Part shown: positions 35,480 to 48,412 of the stretch, one piece after another
Layout: every line of letters begins with the position of its first letter
Position numbering within the stretch: position 1 is the stretch's first letter
Origin: Polytrichum commune
Taxonomy: Eukaryota > Streptophyta > Polytrichopsida > Polytrichales > Polytrichaceae
DNA: 60,000 bases
Direction: 5' to 3'
Assembly (NCBI GenBank): GCA_950295325.1
Contig: OX485804.1
Coordinates: 14,448,001-14,508,000, forward strand
Translations under genes and position numbers: made by a program
The notes under the pieces: model-generated
Told to the model about the DNA's origin: nothing
The model's database searches: none
Seen by the model: the letters and a program-made list of their open reading frames with translations, nothing else

Positions 35480-38400
35480 ATGGTGAAGTTAGGGAGGTAT
35501 GCGGCCCTTAGTGCCGTGGGGGCAATGGCGATAGTTTTCCATGCATTCAGGAGCAGAGAGCAGTTCTACCCTGCAATGTTGTACTTGGCGACATCGAAGA
35601 TCAGTTTAGTGCTGCTACTCAACATGGCGCTGGTGATTATGTGCATAGTGTGGCAGGCGATTAAGACGGTTTTCTTAGGCAGGTTGAGGGAAGCGGAGGT
35701 GGAACGGTTGAATGAGCAGTCGTGGCGGGAGGTGATGGAAATTCTGTTTGCGATGACCATATTCAGGGAGGAATTCAATGTCACTTTCGTGGCTATGATC
35801 ACTGTGTTGTTGTTCATTAAGGCTTTCCATTGGCTTGCTCAAAAGCGAGTGGAGTATATCGAAACCACACCATCCGTATCGCGTCTCTCCCATTTCCGAA
35901 TCATCACATTCATGGCATTCTTGTTAGCCCTGGATACTTTGTTCCTTCATTTCTCTGTGGCGCATCTCCTTAGGACCAGACGAGCGTCGGTTTCCCTCTT
36001 CTTTGCCTTCGAGTGAGTACCCAACTCTCCTTCTTGTGTTGTTTAAATATTCATCAAGTACTCTTGGAATGTTGAAGCATCGTCACTGTCGATGTTGTGG
36101 CATCTATGTAGTGTAAACTTCCCACCGTGGGTATCATAGTTCCAACCGAAGGGTGTGAGATAGTCAGGAGCTGCCAGGGTGGGAAAGTGAAGTTGTACGT
36201 ATGCATGCATTATGGTCATGTTAGGCGGAAGAAAAGCTACGATGGGAATTGTGGGGCTGTAATCCATCTAAAACCCACAAAAGGCATAATTTGAATCGTT
36301 GAAGAGTGTTCACGATCTTCTTGTAATCGTCTTTAGAATCTACTGATTGAGTCCATAGAGCGAGCAAGACACTTTTTAAAAACCTATCAAGTACGGAGCG
36401 CATATCATCAACTAGTTGTATTCTAAAAGTGGGGGCATCAGCTGGCGGTAAGGGCGAGGTCGTATGTATGTATGCATTATGGTCGTGTCAAGTGGAAGAA
36501 AAGTTATGATGCAAATTGGGGTTGTAATCCACATTCAAAACCCACCAGAAGGCATAATTCAAACAAGCTCCCTAGAATCTACTGATTGAGTCCATAGAGC
36601 AAGCAAGACGCTTTTTTAAAACCTAATTTACCATTGAAGTACGGAGCAAGTGTCATGAAGTAGTTAGTTGTATTTAAAATGATGGGTTTTTAGAAGACAG
36701 TGTTGATGATGAGTTTTGGTATTCGCTGGGACCATCTGCAGGTATGTTATTCTGGCAACATCCACAATCGCAACATTTTTGAAGTACGTGTTGTACGTGG
36801 GGGATATGGTGATGGAGGGCCAATGGGACAACAAAGCTGTCTATATATTCTATCTTGAGCTTGTGCGGGATCTGCTCCACCTTTCACTGTATCTGATCTT
36901 CTTTCTCGCCATTTTTGTGTAAGTTGAACATCAATCTACCCATGTCTGAGTCACTTTTACACACGTTTGTTTCTTTTAAGTTGTATCAACACTGAAACAT
37001 CTGGAATTGATCCCTGGAAATGAATTGTACCATTTTGTTATCCTGCACGGGATGCCTCGCTACTGAACCTAATTTGCACCTTTCTCCGCTTCTCTATTCT
37101 TGCTTTCTACTGTGTGCCATTCTTTGTACTTCTTTTTTTCCGCCTTTCCTTTTTGTGAATAGAAAAAAATCTCTTAACAGCTGGGACTATCACCTTGAAG
37201 CTCTCTTGTACACCTCAATCTAGTCCTGTAAACTTTGGAGGTGTGGCGAATTTAGCATTCTATTGAGAAGAGTGGGATGTGCATTTGTGTGTAGATATTA
37301 TGGTCTTCCCCTGCACCTGGTGCGGGAGCTATATGAAACCTTCCGGAACTTCAAAGCACGAGTTGCTGACTTCATTCGGTATAGGAAGATCACCTCCAAT
37401 ATGAATGATCGTTTTCCTGATGCAACTACTGAGGAGCTTGGACGGTATGTATGGATACATATCATCATTATTAGTTCTATGACAATGAGGGTTACATTTT
37501 AGTTTTATTACAGAATTAATTACATGATTTAGCCCGTACTTAGAAGATAAGTCTTGGGGCAAGGGGTCAATGCAGATCATTGCTCACGTATTGTAGATGA
37601 ATGGTGCTAAAAGAATGTGAAATCAGAAATGTTTCATTATGTTCATGACAGAATACCCTGTACAGTAGTAATGTTGATTTTACTGCAGGAGAAGTAGGTG
37701 TGAGAAATAATGAGAAAAACAATGAGAGAAAGTGATGTGCATTCAGCTGCAGGTTGCAATCATGTTCTAGAGTCATAGGATTCCTAGGGTTTATAGGAGA
37801 AGATAGAGTAAGACGACGCATCTCATTATATGGTAGTTTATGATCATGAAAATTCAATGTTCAGCTTGTGAAGCATAAACCTAGAAGTCTTAAACCTAAA
37901 GTGTGAGAATTATAACCTAAAGTGTTATAAACGTGAGAATTAAATTTCTGGTATTTCAGAATGTAAGCTAACTCAGTTTGTCATGTGTGCTCTCCTAAGT
38001 ATGGTCATGATGTTATTGTTACTGACCATGATTTGTGCCCCATTACAGTGGCGATGCAACCTGTATTATTTGCCGTGAAGAGATGTCTGCAGCAAAGAAA
38101 CTTCCTTGTGGACACTTCTTTCATGTGCACTGTCTGAGGTCATGGCTTGAGCGGCAGCAAACTTGCCCCACTTGTCGAGCCCCTGTGTTCACTCCTGAAA
38201 GTGGGCCAGCAACCACTGAAACTCCAGCACCAGTTCAACAACCTCCACAGCAGGACCAGCCACCTGTAGAAGGTTGGTTAAGGACCTTGTGCTCCCTGTA
38301 GATTTCTGCATTTAATATATGGAGCAAGAGTGTGGGTACTCTAATTATGCATGCAGTGTATCAGAATGCTGCCAAGCAGGCCTTTAGGTTTACTATGACG

Positions 38401-40694
38401 TCGAGGTCGCATCCTTACCCTAATTTGTGATAGATTTTGTATCTAGAAGGGTCTGTCAAAAACAAAATTGTTGTGGGACTCCTTATCAGCTGCGCCCACC
38501 CTGTCACCAGCAGGCATGCTGAAATTTCATCATTGATTTCGTCCACCTGCTCACCCAGGCATGAAGGCCTCAAAACATTGTCATCCTGTTCAAATGAACA
38601 GATGGTGCTCTTAGTAGATGCTGCCAATCTATTTGTGGATGGAAGTGGCTGTAAAGTTCTATCTGCCAGTCACTCTGGACAGGTGACATTTCCACATGTG
38701 GAGAGCGTACTCTGCTTATGTGTACTTGCTTTTATCAGATTTGTTGTTTATTTGGTCAAAGTATAATCCCCACATGATTAATCTCCATGTTGCATTTGCA
38801 GGGCAAGCTGGCGCGGTACCTGAGAGACGCACATTCCAAGGACAAGTACCACCTCAAGGAATGGCATGGCCAGGAACTGGACATGCCATGTATATGCAGC
38901 ATCCAGCATACATGCAAGCTGTGGCAGGTCCAGCTACTCAAAATCCCCCACATCTTACATACCCAGCTGGTCAGCCTGGCACTTTGGCTTGGTAGGTCAC
39001 CTTTTATGCTTTGAGGACAATTGTATTACTAAATAGCATTAATGCAACTCTGGTGAGGGTGAGAAGAATAAGAATGGCATGTTGTAATATGGGACCGGTC
39101 TGACACTGTCAAATCATTATGGAGAGCTAGCATTCTGTGATGGTATTCTCAAAAGTCCTAACATTGTTGTGAATACAAAATGGTTTCCTTTGAATGACTG
39201 GTTTCAATTGTTGTGGAACCTTGTCATAAGTATTTGATGGATGTGGAGTGACTAGGAAACTGATTCAATGTGAAGCAGTCTTAGATTGGCCTCTGTTGCA
39301 TCTGCTGTAGGCATCTTCGTGTCTTTTAGTGCCATTTTATCACTAATTGCAATGAGTCATTTGCATCTCTCATAACTAGGTTGCCGGCGTACATACCAAT
39401 GGTTCCCCAAGGGTATGCTGCTGCAATGGTTGGGGCTCCTCCAACTTCAGGTTCATCATCCTCAGAGACTGATAATCAACAAGCTGGGTCGAGCACCTCC
39501 AATATGTTCCCTCAATCACCTACTAGTCAAGTTCAAATGAACCAGTATGCAAAGGCTTATGCTCAAATGTTCAGTGCCTCTAGGCAGTACTCTCAATTTC
39601 CCATGTATGGGTATGTTCCTGTGGCTGGGTATGCTCCTCCAAGAAGAACTAAAGATACGCAGGAATCGGGAGTTGCCTCAGAGTCAGACAATCAGACAGA
39701 ACAAGCACCAAGGATCAGCACACCTCCTTCCTTACTTCAAATACAGCAAAAACAATTGCAACAGTACATAGAGGTACTCTACCCTATTCATTACTTTTAG
39801 AAGCAGAAGATAAATACAGGGATATTTCAGTGCTGGTGTTGTAGTCTTCAGTTTATGTGGTTTCGTTGCCTTTCCATGCAAATGCAATGATTTGTTGCAG
39901 CATTCTTATCCTTTCATGCAATGAGACTTTTCGTTCAGAGTTGTGTCCCCTATGGTTTTCCATTGGTTGTTTTGCCTACAATATCAGTAATTTCTTTCCC
40001 CTTGTGGCGCATCCTTAGACTACTGTTTGAATATAGTTGAAGAGCAACCTATTTTGGTTCATTGAGGGCCAAACTCATTTTCTCATCAATGAGTTAGACC
40101 CTTGATGAACTGATTTAGAGTGTTCTTTGTTCAAATCGTCATACAACCTCCAAGCATTCACTGAAAAATTTACTGAATATGGAAGGCGTAGTATGCACAA
40201 CAATCAAGTCCCCACCCAAAGTTGTGTGTTAGAGGATAACTTAATTGTAGAAAAGATCTGCAAAACCTCCCACCTTGAAAAGAGGAGTTGAGAGTTTGTC
40301 CTCACCTTAGAAGGCATACTGTTTTGCTTTGCAGGTCATGCAGAAGCAGCTTCAAGCAGCCATGCTTTTGCAGCGCCAATTGAGTTCCATACCACCAGAG
40401 GCCAACAACTCCTCTTCCTCGGATCAAGAAATCACGCCGGAGGCCGTCTCCACATCAGACAGGATGGACTCGAAGGGGAAGTCTCCAGTAGACGGGCAAG
40501 AGATCAACCTTGAGCCGTCTTCTTCTGGTTGCTTTCCCCCTAGCTTACGCGGTCATGACCTTGCGTCCTTACTGCAGGAACAGGATCTTGTGTCCTCTCA
40601 TGTGCTCGAAGAGCCTGACAACTCGGTGAGGGATGACATTTTGGATGATGAATCTGAAGACTCTTCAAGGCGAAGTGACCAGGCCGCATCTTGA
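35480..40694 (+). CDS. HRD1: HRD1-type ERAD E3 ubiquitin ligase (RING-H2), seven exons
   Basis: Exons 35480-36012, 36742-36918, 37295-37444, 38049-38272, 38802-38991, 39380-39773 and 40335-40694 join in phase to 675 residues. HRD1/synoviolin sits in the ER membrane and ubiquitinates misfolded proteins during ERAD. The N-terminal ~245 residues hold about six hydrophobic spans. The family block FEYVILATSTIATFLKYVLY with DNKAVYIFYLELVRD is clear, then YYGLPLHLVRELYETFRNF and MNDRFPDATTEELGR. The RING-H2 is at residues 292-329 with all eight ligands (C292, C295, C307, H309, H312, C315, C326, C329). The remaining ~345 residues are Pro/Gln/Ser-rich, ending in an acidic stretch. Arabidopsis HRD1A/B are about 460-490 residues, so this tail is long. 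Intron 1 carries a tandem duplication and intron 6 a family A MITE. Confidence 0.96.
36187..36680. repeat. ~240-267-bp tandem duplication in HRD1 intron 1
   Basis: The two units, about 36187-36430 and 36449-36680, share GCATTATGGTC (36207, 36474), GGAAGAAAAG, TGTAATCCA, AAAACCCAC, AGAATCTACTGATTGAGTCC (36335, 36574), CATAGAGC, GCAAGAC, AAGTACGGAGC and TAGTTGTATT, in order. A 30-50-bp indel explains the shifting period. Confidence 0.85.
40040..40170. mobile_element. family A MITE fragment in HRD1 intron 6
   Basis: AGAGCAACCTATTTTGGTTC, CATTGAGGGCCAAACTCATT, TGTTCTTTGTTCAAA and ACAACCTCCAAGCATTCA match the reverse complement of one arm of the 18665-18926 element plus its centre. The terminal TIRs are missing. 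Confidence 0.6.
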
Positions 40695-41719
40695 TCTTGT
40701 AATGAATTCCAACTTTTGCTATATTGCAAATTGACCCCTCCCTGTATTGAGACGAGTGAAACCCATTCATGGTGCACGATCACGACAAGGAGCAAGCACC
40801 TTGCTGCTCATTCTTCTGGTGATCTTAGCAAGCAAACCCCCTCTACGAGCCACTGTGTTCTTCAGTTTAGTGAATATAAAATTTTAGAGTAGCATCATGA
40901 CCTGTTATGCGTCACAGGTTAGCACTGCCAGTGTACGATTTCACTGCTGCAGGCAAAGGCAACCGTAACGACGAATCCTGATGAGAAGAGGTGGCAGTTT
41001 GTCTCTTGTACAAGGTTGAAACGGAATGTACATGGGTGTCATGAGTCATGTGACACTTCTGCTTTGAACATGTCTCTAGTCTGCAAAGTGAATGTCGGAG
41101 TAGATGATAGTCTCAATGTCCTACTCCACTTATTACTTTGTAGTGCCAACTTTTTTTTTCCCCTAGCGGTTGCAATCAATTAGGATCTGTCAATACTGGT
41201 TTTGTTCGAGGTTGGAATGTATTCATGCAAGCGACACCGTTAACTTGGTTCCTCACTGTTAACTTGGTATTCAACATAATGTTTGCATCTGTGTGGATCA
41301 GTTTAGAATATCTGACCTCCTGTTTGCTGTTGCAAGCATACCCTTTTTAATGTCCTTGCAATCTTGTCCAGGCACCAAGGTGCCTTTCTAGTGATAAATA
41401 GAAACTACAAATGCGTACACATGCACTTTGTTGGCTTGTCCTTTCTGCACTATGTAAGGATACAGAATTACCATTTTGGGTAGTGGTTTATTGTTTATTC
41501 CATCTTGTAGCCCACTCTACAGGCTATGTCTAGCTACATGTGAAAGAGTACTAAAGAATTAAACAGCCTTGTGACTTATTCACCCAGGGCAGTGCACAAA
41601 ATGCTTTACTTGCAGCACAACCAGCCTCATGTCACTAAGCAGATGCCCATCTTGTTTCAGTTTGGCCTGCATCTGAGTTGCAAAACAACTTGAACAAAAC
41701 ATTACAGTCATGGCAGGAA
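40695..41719. other. HRD1 3' UTR and downstream DNA
   Basis: The first few hundred bases are probably 3' UTR. No further gene, RNA or repeat structure is seen before the family A fragment at 41720. Confidence 0.4.
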
Positions 41720-41833
41720 TTGGTTGTTTTGGATTCAATACTTTTAATGGTTGATAAGGTTTTGGTGCATGCTTGGAGTCAGTGTGGAGGTTTGAACAAA
41801 GAACATTGAGGGCCAAACTTGTTCTGGCATGCT
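41720..41833. mobile_element. family A MITE, left-arm fragment
   Basis: It begins with the TIR TTGGTTGTTTTGGATTCAAT and continues AATGGTTGATAAGGTTTTGG, TGGAGGTTTGAACAAAGAAC and GAGGGCCAAAC, matching the left arm of 18665-18926. The right arm is lost. Confidence 0.65.
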
Positions 41834-41929
41834 TGTTGCTTGTGGCTAAGTGGTTTCTTTGAGATTATGGTCCTTTGGCTCCTTGACGTTGCCTTTGGAG
41901 AGGTAGATGGGTCTTAAGTGCCTTGTTTT

Positions 41930-42060
41930 CTTAATCGGACGCCTATATTTGATTCGTATGTGGTTGGGTGAGGATCAAAGAGCAATCATAAAGATACATG
42001 CTCAAATGAGATTGGAGTACGTCTTCAAATATTAATAACTACTTTCAACAATTGGAAAAG
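41930..42060 (+). mobile_element. family B repeat, copy 3
   Basis: CTTAATCGGACGCCTATATT, GTGGTTGGGTGAGGATCAAA, AAAGATACATG and GAGATTGGAGTACG-TC match the family B consensus. It is about 100 bp downstream of the family A fragment. Confidence 0.6.
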
Positions 42061-43802
42061 CAATCAATAGATAGTTAATCTGACTAGCACAAAAAATTTA
42101 CAATCTGCAAAACATAACAAAAACTTTGATGGTGAATAGTTACAACGTTGCACAAATTTGATCCATGATAATTGAAATAAATAATGTTCCAGACTATCAA
42201 AATGACAAATGATTGGAATGATGAGTCCTAAGCACTTTTTAGAACATGATTTAGTTTAGAAATGACAATAGTAGGGGAGCAACACCTACATGCTAATTAA
42301 CCACATATGAAAGACAATCCTAGATGTAGGGGGAGTGAGATGTTCACATAAAGGTACAAATTTTCCCTTCACTTAGAATTGTCATGCTAAGTAGCACACT
42401 CATTACTTCATTGCCAAACGCATTAACACTACTATATATAGTGATACAAGACCCCAAGGTCTATGCCCCCCCCCCAAAAAAATAAAAAATAAAAAATATT
42501 GCAAGTAAATCAACTAATACTAGGCGCTTATATTCTTTGACATTCAAATGTTCAAATAGAAATTCAAGGAGTCCATGTCATAAATATATTAAAAAATATA
42601 ATCTTTTCTTTTCTTTTCTATTGGTTACAAGATAGAGCGGGGTTATTTATATTTTAATATCACATTTGTTAGTAAGATAGAATAACATTACACAATTCTT
42701 TAGTTGTGTTTCATGGGACTAGGTATCACATGAGCATAATTATCCTTTAACTCCGGGATTCCTCATTTATGGGGAACACTCATGTTGTGTATTGTGAACT
42801 TTTCGACAAGCAACTGAAGATTATTATATTATATTAATTTATATTAATTTATTTGTAACCTCTTTCTTTGGAAAGACACCATCATGTAGCTGCTTAGTAA
42901 TGTTATGAGAGAAAGTAATGCTACAGCCATTATATGTATTGTTGTTGAGATTTGAAAGTCTCTATTGGATTCAATTAGGGTTTTGATCACCTCACCTAGC
43001 TTTTGCAAAACCCTGTACGATTCTCCAACTAAAAACCTTCCATTGGCCAACACATGACATCTGACGCCAATCAATCAAATGAAAGGTCTTTGAGGTACAG
43101 CAGCCGAGAGCACCCAAAACCACCAGCTTCCAATCATGAATTCGCTTGAGTCCACCAAGTTGACAGTCATTTGTGGTGACTCATCTACATGCATTTAGAG
43201 ACTGACAACATTCACGTTATGTAAGATATACTTGCAAAATTTTGACATTTCTGAAGCAAGCTCACCCGGGCACTCCTGAACTTTGACCACGCCACGACAT
43301 GATCACTGACATCTCGCGGGAATGACCGAGCGACCGAGCGACCGACCGGGCCGACCCACCTGTGACCTGGACATGGAGATCCAATGATTATGGGCGAGAG
43401 GCCAACAAGGCAGGAGACCGTTGGGATTTCACATGGTAGGTAGGTAGAGAGGAAGGTCTACACATAGCCAAGTCGGTACCTGCGCATTGAATGTTGCGGC
43501 AAGAAGAATGAAAACAGAGGAGAGGACAAAGAGCCGTTTGAACACCGCCGAGCCGATCGCCGCACTTCCCTCCATACCCAACCCAAACATCACAAGTGAA
43601 GAGAAAGAGAGGGGAAAAAACTCACAGATCTAGCCCACTGTTGTTGGGCTGATTGCGATCAGCTGCTACCATTCCCTCTCCATCTCCTTTCACCATTGTC
43701 CTTCTCTCCACAGAGTAGACGTTTTTGTTAATCTTCTGCTGTTGTCGTCGTCGTTGTTGTTGATGTTCACGACCGGAGGCTCTTCCATCATTACTTGCTC
43801 AA
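42061..43802. other. intergenic DNA and promoter of the multi-Ubl gene
   Basis: 42061-43080 is AT-rich and without a supported gene. 43260-43800 becomes GC-richer, with ACCGAGCGACCGAGCGACCG micro-repeats at about 43325-43350 and a (GTC/GTT)n tract at 43741-43765. It looks like promoter and 5' leader for the ATG at 43803. Confidence 0.4.
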
Positions 43803-46800
43803 ATGGGGATTACAGTGGCTGTGAAGGTGGACCACCTTCCGATTGCTAACACCATCGTTGCAGCGCCGGTGTCTGAGAAGACACGCACCGTGTTGGTGCC
43901 CAATTTGGACTATCACGGGACGGTGAGGGCGACTTTGAATGCCTTCATCCTGCAGAACCTTTTCATTCCTCCAGAGTGTCAGCTGCTTTCAGCCCCCTTG
44001 TTCACGCGCCTGAGCGAGAAGGATAGCGTCGAGGATATTTACAAGCGATATGCCTGCCAGGTAGAAGTTCCATTTGCAGTATTCTGTGGCTTTCTTGATG
44101 TTTGGTCGTGTTTGTTGGCGAGGGTAATCGAGTAGAATTTTGTGTTGCATAACCCTGAAATCACGAATGTTAGTTCACAAAGAACGCTTAGAAAGATAAA
44201 AGGTTTTTGCAAAATAACACGAACAATGTAAGGGCGATGTCTGCCGATGCGTTTCTTCCTCTTTGTCCTCTAGGATGTCAAATTTTAAGCAAGTGCAGGA
44301 AATTTTGGTCCTGTGGCAAACAATGTTGGATATGTAAGGTTTCAGCGAATTTGTTTCGACCCTGAGATGCGATTTTGCCTCCCGTGTTTCTGAAAGCACG
44401 AACATCAGTTTGTAAAGCATGTGTAGAAAGGCAAGCAGGGTTTGCAAAATAATGTGGAAATGTAGAGGCGATATCTGACGTTTCATTTCTTCCTTCTTTG
44501 TCCTCTGGGTTGTTAAATCTGGGCAAGTAAAGAAGATTTCGGCCCTATACCAGGCAGTGAATTAATTGAGATTCTAGCGAACATGTTGAGATAAGTCGCC
44601 TCCGTTGAGTGAACATATATGATGAAATTACCTCTGGGTCTGAAACAGTTGTTGGTTGAAATAAAATCTGCAGGCTGACTTGGAGATTTCTGAGCTGCAC
44701 TTGGATGAAGATACATTCACGATGTACGGGCGTGAAACTGGTCGCTTCGTCGAACTTGTTGACGAGAAGCGGGTCGATGAGTACCACATCCTAGACAGAA
44801 CAACTCTGCACCTCAAGGTACGTGGGTTGAATCTCTTTCACCAGTGTGAACGATGCCGCATTTGGGTGCCTTAAGGCAATCTTGTCTATCCATTTCCTCC
44901 AACACCTACACCTTTCGGAGAGGTGATCCACTTCGTTTTCTTTGTGCATTTTCTTGAGTCTTGAATAAGCTACACAACGCGGAGAATTTGGGACTTTCGA
45001 GGTTCACCAGAGCTTCCTTGGGGTGAATACCTACATTCAGCGGTTCAAGATAATCATGGTGTCCTTCTGTTTTAGAGTAGTAAAATTGAAGGATCAATGC
45101 AATTACGCTAAGTTCACTTCAAGAAATATCAATTGAAGACGCTAGCGAGGGGCAAGAAACCTGTTCTTCCGCCCCTCCCTGGGGTACCATTAGGATCTCT
45201 AGACAGTTGGAGTGCCCTCAAGAAGTGTATAATTAAGTTTGTCATGCATTTATCGCCGTGATTCCATCGTAAGAAGCCAGACTCCTGCAAGGGATTGTTC
45301 AACTGATGTATTGGAAATGTTCGCCTTGTTTGCAGAGGTTGCCCAGTCCACTGCCTGAAGACGGAGGACGTGTCTTTGTGGAAACCAAAGACGGTATTCT
45401 CCCATTATTGGGTGTGTGTCCATTGACTCCAGTAACAGGCATCAAGCATTTACTTGAAGGATTGACAGGCATACCAGTTTCACAGCAGCTCCTGTCAACG
45501 GTCGGACGTGTGATGCATGACGAATTTCTCGTAAGAGACTTCGATGGGCTACATGAAATCCACGAAAATTCTATCATCGACCTCTGCAGATCAGGTATGT
45601 TTGAATCACCAAGGAGACGATGTCTGCAAGATATTATGCAGTTTTGAGATGCATGTTGTCTTGTGGATTTCATGCGACTTACATTATTGCTTGTGTCTGC
45701 AGAGGACAGAAACAATGATCAAGGCCATAGACGCATGGTGATAAATGTGAATGTCATGGGTGAAGAGGAATTTACTTTTGTTGTTCAAGGTCGAGATACA
45801 GTCTTATCAGTGCTGAAATTGGTGGAGTCCCGCACTGGCATTTCACCATGGCAACAAAAAATTAGTTATTCAGGTGAGAACCAGAACCAACACATGTAAT
45901 ATTCATGTGAAATGATAGGTGGCCAGATCCTTCTGACGCCCCATGCTCTCTTGACTGATTACTTTTCGGTGGTATGGTGGGCATCAGGCAAGGTTCTCCA
46001 GGAGAAAAAGACCCTGGGAAGTTATCTCGTACAACCGGGAGGTGTCCTCAATGTCACCATGGCCAAAAGTCCTGCAAAATCTTCAACGAAAGTAGGCAAT
46101 GCCTTAGAAGGCAAAGAAGGTAAGGAGCATTTCTAACTCTCCGCTTTCCAATAGCTCCTTGCCAGGGCTCTATATCCCTCAATCACAAGCAGATTTTCAC
46201 AATTATTGCTTGACTGACGAGGATTTACACCTTGGCAGCAACAGGGCAATCTGAAGAAGCATCTGGGCAAAAGCCAACTGCAAGAAAATTGAAACTGATG
46301 CGAACAATCAAGGGCCACGTGAAGGGGACCCTTACAATTCCAGTCCTCACCACTGACACTGTGTCAGATCTAAAGCGGAAGCTCAGACGCACTCTCCAAC
46401 CCCTGGTTGAGCGGAATATGGGTTCACATGCTTCGGAAGCCGAGGTAACTCCCAGGAAGGCAGCTCCTGAACCATTCGGAGACACTATAATAAAGACTCC
46501 AGTCAAGACACCAGTCAAAACACCAGTGAGAACTCCTCCGACTGTTCAATCCAGCAACTGCATGGATTCTGTGGACAGACACAGAAGCACGAGTGAGAGG
46601 TGCCCAAATTCAGAAGAAAGAGGGACCAGTGAGAAGCGGAAACTCTCTTTCGAGTCAAAGCATGGTGGTCGAGCTCTCTCATTCTCAAAGCTAATGAACG
46701 GCCTTAGTCCCAGCACTCACCACCATGAATCACCACAAATCCCCCATCCTCAACTAAAATCCATCCTTCACACACCGCAACACAGCCATGTGGAGGCTCC

Positions 46801-47740
46801 GTTCTCGCCACGAGGTGCAAAGAGTGGTCCCTTGCCCACCAGGAAAGCTTTGGATGACCTTTCTTTGAGCACAACTAGACCTACCCCGTCCAGGAGGCTT
46901 CAGTTCGACTCCAATGGCCAATCTAGCTCACATATACGGTCTTCTTCCGACATGGTAAGTCTTTCAACCACTGAAATACTAACATTTGCAACTTACAGGG
47001 TGAAGTATGTTTCTTTTACTCTGCCCACATGCATCTCTCAGAAGTGACACATTTCAAGCTAGCCGTTCCATCCTCAGTGTGGGTAAGTATCATTTATAAT
47101 ATTCCATGTCTCCATGGTAAAGACGTCCAGGTCTCATGAAGACATTCTTGTTCATGGGCATCACATCTTTGACTCAAACCTAATTTGTTGTACTCACTTA
47201 AATGCATTTAACCATTTTGAGGAGTGTTGGAAAATTACGAGCCATACATCTTAAAACCGCTGGAACAATGAATTAACTTCACAACAACCAAACATCTGCT
47301 GGTTAATGCAAGGACTCCCTTCTCTGAGGTAAACGTTTGCTGTCAAAATTCAGCATCTCAATTCATGCATTATGAGCATGCGTGCATGATATTATCCAAT
47401 TTCACTCGTTTGCGTGCTGGGACTTGGGTTAACAAATGGTCTGGTGGGCATGCAGAATGGCTCGTCTTGTAGAGACCTTATGCCCGAACTCATGAGTCTA
47501 CCTGACCCAGACCCGAAAGTGGAACAGGTTGTGGAAAGAGTCATAGTTATGGAAAAACCGCAGCAACAGGTATTTGCTGATGAAAACAACTCGGGGGGTC
47601 GGTTCAGCAATGTCCAGAGTAACATTGACAAGAAGCTTGGCGCTATCAAGAACATTGACAAGGTAGCAGTGAAGAAGTGGTTTAACACGAACATGGAGTC
47701 TTTGAAAGAGCACATTCGTGTCTTGGCCGCCGATGCTTGA
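43803..47740 (+). CDS. unrecognised protein with several ubiquitin-like modules, seven exons
   Basis: Exons 43803-44060, 44674-44817, 45336-45594, 45703-45873, 45988-46119, 46239-46954 and 47456-47740 join in phase to 654 residues. I cannot name the protein. Residues 146-218 look like a ubiquitin fold (RVFVETKDG, GIPVSQQLL, EIHENSIIDLC). Residues 231-304 look like a second (RMVINVNVMG, GISPWQQKISYSGKVLQEKK, TLGSYLVQPGGVLNVTM). The region ending at 134 (VDEYHILDRTTLHLK) resembles the C-terminal half of another, and 337-375 a half-module. No C-terminal Gly-Gly is seen, so these are built-in Ubl domains rather than processed ubiquitin. Residues ~380-560 are Ser/Pro-rich and disordered with KTPVKTPVKTPVRTP, suggestive of proline-directed phosphorylation. 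The C-terminus ends in a short helical block (DKVAVKKWFNTNMESLKEHI). It converges on HEI10 with a 672-bp gap. Confidence 0.8.
44155..44590. repeat. ~235-bp tandem duplication in intron 1 of the multi-Ubl gene
   Basis: The two units begin CTGAAATCACGAA (44155) and CTGAAAGCACGAA (44390). Both continue TTTGCAAAATAA, GGCGAT-TCTG, TTCTTCC-TCTTTGTCCTCT, AAGTA/GCAGG-AA-ATTT-GG-CCTAT/GTGG, TTC-AGCGAA. Similarity is moderate, with order preserved. Confidence 0.8.
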
Positions 47741-48412
47741 TTCCTGACCGGGCGCCCCACTTTTTCTATAGGGTTACGTGGTCCTGATGCCCAGTTGATT
47801 TTTTGATCCAAGCGTGTATAATTCCCTAAACCACTTGTTCTGCAAACCAAGGTCCTCTCTTACCCTCAGATTAGCAAATACAACGGCCACTTGGAGATCA
47901 GATGTGCCGCACTATTATGATACTACTTGTATCAGTGGTACAATTCTAGCCAAATAGGTAGGGCCTTCTTGGTCTCCAAGCATGTACATTCCAATGGACC
48001 ATTCCATTCTATGATACACGAGTGTTCGTGACACTCGGAGATCCTCTACATCCGTGTATACTAGTCCTCAGCGATGTGTATTTCATCTGCGCTTATCACA
48101 TGTCAGTGTTTTGAGTCTACACCTGCGCTTATCACATGCGCAAACATCTAATAATAAGACAACCTGCGGAGGATTGAGTTTCTGTTTGGTGATGCATTGA
48201 CAGATCTGAATTTCAAAACATCTCTCAGGTTTGTTTGATATCATACTTTGCGAACTTACTCCATATCCTTCATGCCACTGGAATATGACGTAGTTCTTCA
48301 CAAATGTTAAGAAGTTCGCAGTAACAGGCAGGTTGTCTATTGAGAAGTATTACAAACAGCACAGGTCTCACAACCCTTGGAAAGATCTGTTCCATTACAT
48401 TGTGGAAAGGGC
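47741..48412. other. convergent intergenic region
   Basis: The 3' ends of the multi-Ubl gene and HEI10 face each other across 672 bp. ACCTGCGCTTATCACATG recurs (about 48086 and 48121) as a short tandem repeat. No gene or RNA is seen. Confidence 0.45.

Noticed and set aside
45907-45987. Acceptor at 45918 giving a longer exon 5 of the multi-Ubl gene
   Set aside because: It is also in phase, but inserts ~23 residues into the ubiquitin fold; the acceptor before 45988 restores the YSGKVLQEKKTLGSY pattern exactly.
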